DNA of 9,964 nt from Gammaproteobacteria bacterium (GTDB lineage: Bacteria > Pseudomonadota > Gammaproteobacteria > Eutrophobiales > Eutrophobiaceae). The stretch lies in contig JAAXHV010000366.1 of the NCBI GenBank assembly GCA_012270695.1, positions 1 through 9,964 of the forward strand. Reading direction: 5' to 3'. Position 1 is the first letter of the stretch. Each line of letters opens with the position of its first letter. This document shows positions 1 to 5,605 of the stretch, one piece after another. A model generated the notes under the pieces. It worked only from the letters and a program-made list of their open reading frames with translations. It was not told the origin of the DNA and ran no database searches. The position numbers and the translations under genes were made by a program.

Positions 1-179
1 TCATCGGCCGAGTTGGCAATATCCATGTGAACGGAAGGTTGCCACTGTTCCCGGAATATCTTCGGAGAGTTGGGTGTTTCCAGCGAAATATTCTTCACGT
101 AGACCTTCTGAATTTCGAACTGCCCGCGCTGGTTCTGAGCCGCCGTTGCCGGTTGTTGATTTTCCTGCTCTTCTGCCAT
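1..179 (-). CDS. secB: SecB, protein-export chaperone (N-terminal part, cut by window edge)
   Basis: SecB is the cytosolic tetrameric chaperone that keeps secretory preproteins unfolded and hands them to SecA. Only the first 59 codons lie in the window; the gene continues past base 1. The translation starts MAEEQENQQPATAAQNQRGQ, the usual charged, Gln/Ala-rich SecB leader. It then reads FEIQKVYVKNISLETPNSP and FREQWQPSVHMDIANSAD, which is the conserved first beta strand and following loop of the family. The ATG at 179-177 has a well-spaced GGGAG upstream. The gene lies 80 bases downstream of the rhodanese gene on the same strand. In E. coli and Pseudomonas a glutaredoxin gene (grxC) normally sits between these two, and it is absent here. 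Identification by sequence is very secure; the C-terminal part cannot be judged. Confidence 0.96.
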   Translation of the reverse strand, partial: MAEEQENQQPATAAQNQRGQFEIQKVYVKNISLETPNSPKIFREQWQPSVHMDIANSAD

Positions 180-186
180 CGGTTTT

Positions 187-191
187 CTCCC
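187..191 (-). promoter_or_regulatory. Shine-Dalgarno site of secB
   Basis: On the minus strand GGGAG ends seven bases before the secB ATG at 179. This is one of only two convincing Shine-Dalgarno sites in the window, and it fixes the secB start. Confidence 0.7.
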
Positions 192-200
192 GGGTGTTTG

Positions 201-238
201 GGGTCGGGGCAAAATTCCTGTGAATTTTACCCCGACCC
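201..238 (-). repeat. Long palindrome (17-bp arms, 4-base loop) upstream of secB
   Basis: Arm 201-217 (GGGTCGGGGCAAAATTC) pairs with arm 222-238 (GAATTTTACCCCGACCC) around a 4-base loop. The single mismatch (c210/a229) becomes a G-U pair in the minus-strand RNA, so the secB-sense transcript can form a 17-pair hairpin. No U-run follows on either side, so it is not a classical intrinsic terminator. It fills most of the 80-base gap between the rhodanese gene and secB and ends about 20 bases before the secB start codon. It could be a REP or MITE-like mobile palindrome, an mRNA processing or stability hairpin, or a partial attenuator. The structure is seen directly; the role is inference. Confidence 0.8.
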
Positions 239-259
239 TGAATAGCTGATACCGGCCCG

Positions 260-685
260 CTACTCGCGGGTGACCGGCAGGTTTGCGTTACGCCAGGACT
301 CCAGACCACCTTTCAAAGAATAGATTTTCTCATACCCGGCAAATTTCAGGATGCGGCCCGCTTTGATGCCCTCCGCGTCCCGGGCGCAACATAAAATTAT
401 GGGATTCGTCTTGTATTTTTTCAGTTCTTTCTGCCTGCTTTCCAACTCCGTGGCAGGGATGTTGCGCGCACTCAGGATATGCCCCGAAGAGAATTCGACT
501 GTCGTGCGCAAATCAAGCAACAACGCTTTTTCATGATTTAACAAACGAGTGACTTCCGCCGGCCCGATTTTACTAAGACCGGAGAGTGAAGAGCCGAAGA
601 TATTCCACAACAGCAGGGCCAGGACAGCAATAAACAAAGATACCAATCCCAGGTGATTGGCAATAAATTCAGGCAGTCGTTCCAT
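260..685 (-). CDS. yibN: Membrane-anchored rhodanese-like protein (YibN family)
   Basis: The 141-residue protein has one hydrophobic N-terminal segment (about residues 12-30) followed by a single rhodanese domain (about 40-138), so the domain is tethered to the inner membrane and probably faces the cytosol. Rhodanese landmarks are LLLDLRTTVEFSSGHI (55-70), the active-loop region IILCCARDAEG (96-106) and the closing LKGGLESW (124-131). C100 aligns with the persulfide-carrying cysteine, but the loop after it lacks the common CxxGxR pattern (glutamate sits where arginine is usual). Sulfurtransferase activity is therefore uncertain. A TGA stands directly before the ATG at 685-683, which sets the upstream limit; no clear Shine-Dalgarno site is seen. 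The position next to secB and divergent from gpmI matches yibN in E. coli and its counterpart in Pseudomonas. The physiological role of this family is not settled. Confidence 0.85.
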   Translation of the reverse strand: MERLPEFIANHLGLVSLFIAVLALLLWNIFGSSLSGLSKIGPAEVTRLLNHEKALLLDLRTTVEFSSGHILSARNIPATELESRQKELKKYKTNPIILCCARDAEGIKAGRILKFAGYEKIYSLKGGLESWRNANLPVTRE

Positions 686-686
686 T

Positions 687-763
687 CAGGTACAAGGCAT
701 CAGGCAACAGGTATCAGTGGATTATACAGAAAGTATGCGGTTGCCTGAACCCTGTTCCCTGTT
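687..763. repeat. Inverted arrays of CAGGNNN heptamers between yibN and gpmI
   Basis: On the plus strand, units CAGGCAA-CAGGTAT follow one another at 701-714, preceded by looser relatives from 687. On the minus strand, CAGGGAA-CAGGGTT-CAGGCAA run without gaps from 761 to 741. The two arrays point towards each other across 715-740. They share an exact 9-bp inverted repeat (TCAGGCAAC at 700-708, GTTGCCTGA at 740-748). The arrays contain the -35 regions of both predicted divergent promoters. They may be a remnant of a short tandem repeat family or a regulator-binding region. Nothing here is long enough to code for a protein. Confidence 0.65.
721..749 (-). promoter_or_regulatory. Predicted sigma70 promoter of yibN-like gene
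   Basis: The minus strand carries a perfect -10 hexamer TATAAT (726-721). With a 17-base spacer, a weak -35 TTCAGG falls at 749-744. Transcription would start near 714, giving a leader of about 30 bases before the ATG at 685. The -35 overlaps that of the predicted gpmI promoter on the other strand. Confidence 0.5.
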
Positions 764-769
764 TAAAAT
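741..769 (+). promoter_or_regulatory. Predicted sigma70 promoter of gpmI (operon start)
   Basis: TTGCCT (741-746) and TAAAAT (764-769) are separated by 17 bases, a fair sigma70 match (4/6 and 5/6). Transcription would start near 776, leaving a leader of about 53 bases before gpmI. It is the only promoter-like sequence I noticed ahead of the gpmI-envC-ctpA run. Confidence 0.45.
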
Positions 770-828
770 ACCACCCTTATCCGTATTCTGCCCATTACAT
801 AACATCCGACACTGTTTCTCCGGCTGCC

Positions 829-2391
829 ATGCGCACACTCCATCGTCCTATGGTATTGATCATTCTTGATGGCTGGGGATATTCTGAAAATACCGCCTAC
901 AATGCGATTCACAGCGCAAGAAAACCGGTCTGGGACCACTTGTGGGATCACTACCCACATACTCTGTTAAATGCATCCGGGCTGGACGTGGGTTTGCCCG
1001 CCCGGCAAATGGGCAACTCGGAAACAGGCCACATGAATATCGGTTCGGGGCGGATAGTCGACCAGGAGTTTACCCGCATCACCAAGGCGATAGAGAACAG
1101 GTCATTTTTTGAAAGCCAGGTGTTAAAAGACTCGTTTGAAAAAGCCGCAGAGAAACACCGGGCCGTTCATATCATGGGACTGTTGTCCCCGGGAGGGGTA
1201 CACAATCACCAGGAACACATATTTGCCCTGTTGGAATTCGCCGCGGAATACGACGTCAGAGAAATCTACCTGCATGCCTTCCTGGATGGCAGAGATACGC
1301 CACCGAAGAGCGCAGAAGAGTACCTGGATGAAGCCTATTTAAAGATGCTGGAACTTGGCAAAGGCCGCTTTGCCAGCATAGTCGGCCGTTATTACGCGAT
1401 GGACCGTAACAACCACTGGGACAGGACACAACTCGCGTATAAGCTGATCACCGCGGGCGAGGCTGAATTTCAGTCGGTTGACGCATTTATCGCCGTGGAC
1501 ATGGCGTATGCACGGGGCGAGACGGATGAATTCGTCAAACCCAGCGTGATTGTACAACGCGATGGTACGATCCCCCGGGTGCAACAGGGCGACGTAGTCA
1601 TATTCAGCAATTATCGGGCAGACCGGGCCAGGCAGTTGACCGAAGCATTCACGGCGGCAGACTTTAACGGCTTCTCTCGTGGAAATCCCATAGACCTGAC
1701 TGCGTTCGTCAGTATGACCGAATACCGATCGGACTTTGATTTCCCGGTTCTGTTTCCCCCCGCACATTTAAAAAACGTGCTGGGTGAATACCTGGCAAAT
1801 TCAGGTATGACGCAATTACGCATAGCGGAAACGGAAAAATACGCCCACGTGACGTTCTTCTTCAACGGTGGCGAGGAGCGTACCTTCAAGGACGAGGATC
1901 GGATACTGGTGCCGTCCCCCCATGTTGCAACCTACGACCTGTGTCCGGAGATGAGCGCAGTTGAAGTGACGGAGCAACTGCTGGCAGCCATTTCTGCAGA
2001 AAAATATGACGTGATAGTCTGCAATTTTGCCAACGCGGATATGGTAGGCCATACGGGGAATTTTGATGCGGCAGTCAAGGCCATCGAAACCATCGATGCC
2101 TGTATCGGCAAAATCGTCGAGCAGACCCGGGGCGTCGGCGGCGAAATACTGATTACGTCCGACCACGGCAACGCCGAGCAGATGCGTTCATTCATCACGG
2201 AAAAAGTCAGGGAACACGCGCATACGGCCCATACCGGCAACCTGGTGCCGTTTATCTATGTCGGCCGTCCCGCTGAAGTGGCGCCCAGCACCACCGCGGC
2301 CTTGTGCGACGTCGTCCCGACGTTGTTACACATTATGGGTATGGCAAAACCGGAAGAGATGACCGGCAATGCCCTGTTCAGACTGTGTTGA
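829..2391 (+). CDS. gpmI: Phosphoglycerate mutase, 2,3-bisphosphoglycerate-independent
   Basis: This cytosolic Mn-dependent enzyme interconverts 3- and 2-phosphoglycerate in glycolysis and gluconeogenesis without a bisphosphoglycerate cofactor. The 520 residues match the usual length (514 in E. coli GpmM). Family landmarks run in order: VLIILDGWG (9-17, metal ligand D14), QMGNSETGHMN (60-70, phospho-acceptor S64), HAFLDGRDTPP (149-159), GRYYAMDRNNHWDR (186-199), NYRADRARQ (261-269), TEKYAHVTFFFNGG (335-348), NADMVGHTG (402-410, metal ligands D404 and H408), SDHGNAEQM (444-452, D445 and H446) and HTAHT (465-469). Hence both the phosphatase-like and transferase domains are complete. The ATG at 829 gives the same N-terminal length before PMV as in E. 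coli, so I prefer it to the internal ATG at 850, although neither has a clear Shine-Dalgarno site. It heads the gpmI-envC-ctpA run and diverges from the rhodanese gene, as in many Gammaproteobacteria. Confidence 0.97.
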   Translation: MRTLHRPMVLIILDGWGYSENTAYNAIHSARKPVWDHLWDHYPHTLLNASGLDVGLPARQMGNSETGHMNIGSGRIVDQEFTRITKAIENRSFFESQVLKDSFEKAAEKHRAVHIMGLLSPGGVHNHQEHIFALLEFAAEYDVREIYLHAFLDGRDTPPKSAEEYLDEAYLKMLELGKGRFASIVGRYYAMDRNNHWDRTQLAYKLITAGEAEFQSVDAFIAVDMAYARGETDEFVKPSVIVQRDGTIPRVQQGDVVIFSNYRADRARQLTEAFTAADFNGFSRGNPIDLTAFVSMTEYRSDFDFPVLFPPAHLKNVLGEYLANSGMTQLRIAETEKYAHVTFFFNGGEERTFKDEDRILVPSPHVATYDLCPEMSAVEVTEQLLAAISAEKYDVIVCNFANADMVGHTGNFDAAVKAIETIDACIGKIVEQTRGVGGEILITSDHGNAEQMRSFITEKVREHAHTAHTGNLVPFIYVGRPAEVAPSTTAALCDVVPTLLHIMGMAKPEEMTGNALFRLC

Positions 2392-2458
2392 CCCTGCCAA
2401 CCTGCATAGCTCGCCAATTGGCCCGGCATCACGCGTCCTGTTCAGCCATTGGCGGGCT

Positions 2459-2564
2459 GTGCGGACCGTTGGCAAGCAGATTACTCGTGCCGCTCTCACT
2501 GATTTCCTCGCGCACCGCGCTGCAAAGGCCGTGCGGACTGCTGCCAAGCAGATCACTCGTGTCG
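2459..2564 (+). repeat. Direct repeat (34-bp units, 72-bp spacing) at the 5' end of envC
   Basis: Bases 2459-2492 and 2531-2564 match at 29 of 34 positions; both begin GTGCGGAC and share CAAGCAGAT and ACTCGTG. The offset is 72 bases, a multiple of three, so both copies are read in the envC frame and each ends with an in-frame GTG (2487 and 2559). Looser resemblance (GGCATCACGCGT near 2425-2436) hints at a further decayed copy. The repeat lies between the gpmI stop and the envC signal-peptide core. Confidence 0.75.
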
Positions 2565-3683
2565 GCAGGGCTTCTTTTTGCATTCTGCCTCCTATTCCCC
2601 GTCTCGGGCCAAGCCGATGAAACCGCGGCCACGGAACAGGAAATCGAGGCGGTCAAGTCCCAAATCAAAGCCGTTCAGAGCAGGATCAAGTCGGCTGAAG
2701 ACGAGGTTGAACAAACGCTGGCCGGGTTGCGCAAGTATGAAACCGCGGCCGCTGGCGTCACAACGGCGCTCAGGCAGATCAACTCTGATATCGATGCCGG
2801 GCAGAGCAGGCTGACGGCGTTGAATGGAGAACTCGAACAACTTGGCGAAAACCTGCGCCGGGAAAAGGCGCTGTTGTCGGAACAGGTGCGGGCTATGTAC
2901 CGGACCGGCAGGAATGACTACATCAAGCTGCTCCTGAACCAGGAAGATCCGGCGCTGTTCGGCAGGGTTCTGGGCTACCATGACTATTACAACCGGGCGA
3001 GGACAGACAGGATAGAGTCAATCAGGCTCGTGCAGGAACGACTCGAGGCATTGCAGGGAAAAATCAACGGCGAAACGGAACAACTGATTTCCTTGCGCTC
3101 CGGCAAGGAAGCAAAACTGGCGGAATTAAACGCATACCGTAAAGACCGGGAGCAATTGCTTGCCCGGTCAAGGCGTTTTATCGGTGACCAGGACAGGCAA
3201 TTGCAGGTCTTGCTGAAAACGGACCGGGAACTGGGAGCATTGCTCAGCGGACTCAAAAGCGCTGAGCAAAAATTTGAAGACGACGCGCCATTTATCAGCC
3301 TTAAAGGAAAATTAAGATGGCCTGTACATGGTAAAATAATAACCCGTTATGGACAACTGAAAAAAGGCGGAAAACTCAAATCTCAGGGTATCATCTTTGC
3401 TTCTGCAGCCGGAACCGCAGTACATGCCATCAGTTCCGGCACGGTCGTTTACGCGGACTGGTTCAGAAACCTGGGTTTGTTGTTGATACTGGACCACGGC
3501 GACGGATTTATGAGCCTGTACGGATATAATGAAGTTTTACTGAAGAAAGCCGGGGACCGCGTGGAGGAGAATAATCCCATTGCCAGAACCGGGGATACGG
3601 GAGGCCAGAAAAACCCCGGCCTTTATTTCGAGATAAGACGGGAGGGCAATCCGCTGAATCCCTCTCTGTGGTGCCGGAGCTGA
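2487..3683 (+). CDS. envC: EnvC, murein hydrolase activator (LytM/M23-like, degenerate)
   Basis: EnvC is a periplasmic septal protein that FtsEX recruits to switch on the amidases AmiA and AmiB, which split peptidoglycan between daughter cells. From the GTG at 2487 the protein has 398 residues: an arginine-containing n-region, a hydrophobic signal core (about 25-39) and probable cleavage after SGQA (43). Two long coiled-coil stretches follow (about 45-140 and 168-264), then a C-terminal LytM-like domain (about 269-395). That domain carries LRWPVHGKI, GDGFMSLYGYNEVLL and LYFEIRREGNPLNP, very like E. coli EnvC. It lacks the zinc-binding H-x3-D and HxH residues (GIIFAS and LYFEIRR occupy those places), as expected for an activator rather than an enzyme. 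The start is uncertain: no ATG is in frame, the frame is open back into gpmI, and GTGs at 2385, 2487 and 2559 are possible, none with a clear Shine-Dalgarno site. The gene ends 15 bases before ctpA. Confidence 0.9.
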   Translation: MPLSLISSRTALQRPCGLLPSRSLVSAGLLFAFCLLFPVSGQADETAATEQEIEAVKSQIKAVQSRIKSAEDEVEQTLAGLRKYETAAAGVTTALRQINSDIDAGQSRLTALNGELEQLGENLRREKALLSEQVRAMYRTGRNDYIKLLLNQEDPALFGRVLGYHDYYNRARTDRIESIRLVQERLEALQGKINGETEQLISLRSGKEAKLAELNAYRKDREQLLARSRRFIGDQDRQLQVLLKTDRELGALLSGLKSAEQKFEDDAPFISLKGKLRWPVHGKIITRYGQLKKGGKLKSQGIIFASAAGTAVHAISSGTVVYADWFRNLGLLLILDHGDGFMSLYGYNEVLLKKAGDRVEENNPIARTGDTGGQKNPGLYFEIRREGNPLNPSLWCRS

Positions 3684-3698
3684 TAAATAAAAACGAAC

Positions 3699-5012
3699 AT
3701 GAATATGAACCTTGTAAAAGCAGTCATCATCTGCTTACTTTTAACCGGCCGGCTCGTCACTGCCGAAACAATCCCGGAGCATGAAGCGGGAGAATTGCCT
3801 GTAGACCAGATACGGACGTTTGCAGAAGTTTTTGCCAAGATAAAAAAGGATTATGTGGAGGATGTGGAAGACGGCATTCTCCTGGAAAACGCAATCAAGG
3901 GGATGCTGGAAGGTCTGGACCCGCATTCATCCTACCTGGATGAAGAGGCCTACCTGGATTTGCAGGAAGGGACATCGGGAGAGTTCGGCGGCCTCGGAAT
4001 TGAAGTGGGCATGGAAGATGGATTTATCAAGGTGATCTCGCCTATCGATGATACCCCGGCGCAAAAAGCAGGACTGCAATCCGGCGACCTGATCATCCGC
4101 CTGGATGAGACACCGGTGAAAGGGATGTCATTGAATGATGCGGTGGCGCGTATGCGGGGAGAACCGGGCACCGATATTATCCTCACAGTAATCAGGGAAG
4201 GCGTGGAAAAACCACTGAAATTTACCCTCACCAGGGATATCATCAAAGTGAAAAGCGTAAGAGTCCAGACCTTGGAACCGGGTTTCGGATACCTGCGCAT
4301 CTCACATTTTCAAACCCGTACGGCTGAGGACGCCAGGACCAGCCTGCAACAACTGAAGCAGGACAATGGCGGTAAGCTGAACGGTCTTATCCTGGACCTC
4401 AGGAATAATCCCGGCGGCATTCTCAGCGCCGCGGTGGGTGTATCCGACCTGTTCCTGGACCAGGGGCTGATCGTGTATACGGAAGGCCGTATCGATGATT
4501 CAAGACTGAGATTCAACGCAAAACCGGCAGACCTTCTGGATAATGCGCCTATCGTGGCGCTGGTAAACGCCGGTTCCGCCTCCGCTTCCGAAATCGTCGC
4601 CGGCGCCCTGCAGGATCACAAGCGCGGAATTATCATGGGGCAGAAAACTTTCGGAAAGGGCTCTGTCCAAACGGTTTTGCCCATATCCAATGCCGCGGCC
4701 TTGAAATTGACGACCGCGCGTTATTACACGCCCTCCGGCCGTTCCATCCAGGTTTCCGGGATAGACCCTGATGTCGTCATCGCCCGGGTTAAGGTTGAAT
4801 CCATGGAAGATGAGGAGCCGCATGTCATTACCGAAGAAAACCTGAGCAGGCACCTGGATAATAACGCTCAGAACGGTTCCCCGGAGGGGACATTGGACGA
4901 GGATGAAGATGAGGCAGCGAAAATCAGCGCGCAGTTACTGAACGATCATACCCTGCAACAGGCCCTGAACGTTCTGAAAAGCTTGCACATATTAGCGGCC
5001 GAGGAGGAGTAA
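3699..5012 (+). CDS. ctpA: CtpA-type carboxyl-terminal processing protease, S41 family
   Basis: This is a periplasmic serine protease that trims or degrades envelope proteins from the C-terminus; in Pseudomonas CtpA its targets include cell-wall cross-link hydrolases. The 437 residues contain a signal peptide (1-22, likely cut after VTA), an N-terminal helical part with AIKGMLEGLDPHSSYLD (65-81), a PDZ domain (about 95-180, with GLGIEV and SPIDDTPAQKAGLQSGD) and the S41 domain. The S41 domain carries LRNNPGG (234-240) and AGSASASEIVAG (291-302). By alignment with E. coli Prc the catalytic Ser-Lys pair is S295 and K320, with Q324 nearby. A strongly acidic stretch (DEDEDE, 400-405) follows the core. 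Length suits the CtpA class rather than the larger Prc. It follows envC by 15 bases and is probably cotranscribed. The ATG at 3699 has no good Shine-Dalgarno site; the in-frame ATG at 3705 is a close alternative. Confidence 0.95.
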   Translation: MNMNLVKAVIICLLLTGRLVTAETIPEHEAGELPVDQIRTFAEVFAKIKKDYVEDVEDGILLENAIKGMLEGLDPHSSYLDEEAYLDLQEGTSGEFGGLGIEVGMEDGFIKVISPIDDTPAQKAGLQSGDLIIRLDETPVKGMSLNDAVARMRGEPGTDIILTVIREGVEKPLKFTLTRDIIKVKSVRVQTLEPGFGYLRISHFQTRTAEDARTSLQQLKQDNGGKLNGLILDLRNNPGGILSAAVGVSDLFLDQGLIVYTEGRIDDSRLRFNAKPADLLDNAPIVALVNAGSASASEIVAGALQDHKRGIIMGQKTFGKGSVQTVLPISNAAALKLTTARYYTPSGRSIQVSGIDPDVVIARVKVESMEDEEPHVITEENLSRHLDNNAQNGSPEGTLDEDEDEAAKISAQLLNDHTLQQALNVLKSLHILAAEEE

Positions 5013-5057
5013 ACATATTTCGGTCGCAGGCACCCGCTGTGGGCGGCTTACGCCGTG

Positions 5058-5081
5058 CAAATCGTCTGTCCTGACGATTTG
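5058..5081. terminator. Hairpin between convergent ctpA and thioesterase genes
   Basis: CAAATCGTC (5058-5066) and GACGATTTG (5073-5081) form a perfect 9-bp stem with a 6-base loop, ending directly at the thioesterase stop codon. It could end transcription from both sides, but neither side has a true U-run beyond the three Ts in the stem, so termination is an inference. Confidence 0.5.
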
Positions 5082-5552
5082 TCATCGCATCACCTGATGA
5101 GAAATCCGGACTAAGTATTTGCCGGTGAAATTCACTACCGGACTTTCGACATCATATACCACGACGCTGAGGGCTATCTTTGCTTTCTTTCGGGTTGCCA
5201 GGGCATCAAAAAAATCTTCTATGATTTCCGGTTCTGGCGTGGCGCAAAGTGCGTAAAAGTCGCCAATCGCCGGTTTGATGTAGTTTATTTCACCCTTGTA
5301 CACGGCAATATCGGCGTCAATCTCCCGTTCAACCAGTTTCACGAACAACAGGCTCCAGCCGCACAGGGCAGCGATGGAATAGGAACTGCCGGCGAAGGCC
5401 GTTTGCTTGTCATTCAGGTTGGGCGAGGCCGGGGCGCTCAGCCTCAGACGGTTTCCGTCATAACTGTCTGCCGTTATCCCCATGGCGCGGGTGATAGGAA
5501 TACAATGTTCCAGCGTGTCATTCAGCAGGACGAGGGGATCAGTATCTATCAT
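5082..5552 (-). CDS. Putative hot-dog-fold thioesterase, YiiD C-terminal domain family
   Basis: The 156-residue soluble protein resembles the thioesterase half of E. coli YiiD (FabY), which occurs there fused to an acetyltransferase domain; here it stands alone. The family signature is visible at LSAPASPNLNDKQTAFAGS (38-56), with N45 and N47 in the loop, then an aromatic-rich helix SIAALCGWSLLFVKL (59-73) and the strand YKGEINYIKPAIGDF (85-99). Such proteins are expected to hydrolyse acyl thioesters (acyl-CoA or acyl-ACP), but the substrate is unknown. It lies 53 bases after ubiB on the same strand and is the last gene of the cluster. A link to fatty-acid or quinone metabolism is only suggested by position. 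The ATG at 5552 lacks a clear Shine-Dalgarno site. The family call is fairly secure; the reaction is not. Confidence 0.8.
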   Translation of the reverse strand: MIDTDPLVLLNDTLEHCIPITRAMGITADSYDGNRLRLSAPASPNLNDKQTAFAGSSYSIAALCGWSLLFVKLVEREIDADIAVYKGEINYIKPAIGDFYALCATPEPEIIEDFFDALATRKKAKIALSVVVYDVESPVVNFTGKYLVRISHQVMR

Positions 5553-5570
5553 ATCATATTTGAATTATCA

Positions 5571-5593
5571 GGGATGGATTTAAAATCCGTGCC
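5571..5593. repeat. Small palindrome between ubiB and the thioesterase gene
   Basis: GGATTT-a-AAATCC (5576-5588) is a perfect 13-base palindrome, and the symmetry continues imperfectly outwards to 5571 and 5593. It lies 19 bases upstream of the thioesterase start. The centre is too tight for a hairpin loop, so if it functions it would more likely bind a dimeric regulator. It may also be chance. Confidence 0.35.
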
Positions 5594-5605
5594 CTGCTAC
5601 CGGGA

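Noticed and set aside
201..238. Intrinsic terminator of the yibN gene
   Set aside because: The stem is strong but no U-run follows on the minus strand; called a repeat or hairpin instead.
1..309. A 102-residue minus-strand frame across secB and the palindrome
   Set aside because: It is out of frame with the clear SecB sequence and spans the intergenic palindrome.
1339..1767. A 142-residue open frame antisense to gpmI
   Set aside because: gpmI is conserved along its full length here; the antisense translation shows no domain.
2304..2486. Upstream extension of envC to the GTG at 2304
   Set aside because: It would overlap gpmI by 88 bases, and its first residues (MRRRPDVVTH) are only a shifted reading of conserved gpmI codons.
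2369..2620. A short plus-strand frame (AVRTVGKQITR ... AVRTAAKQITR) over the gpmI-envC repeat
   Set aside because: The repeated peptide simply follows from the DNA repeat; the frame overlaps both genes, lacks a Shine-Dalgarno site and matches no family I know.
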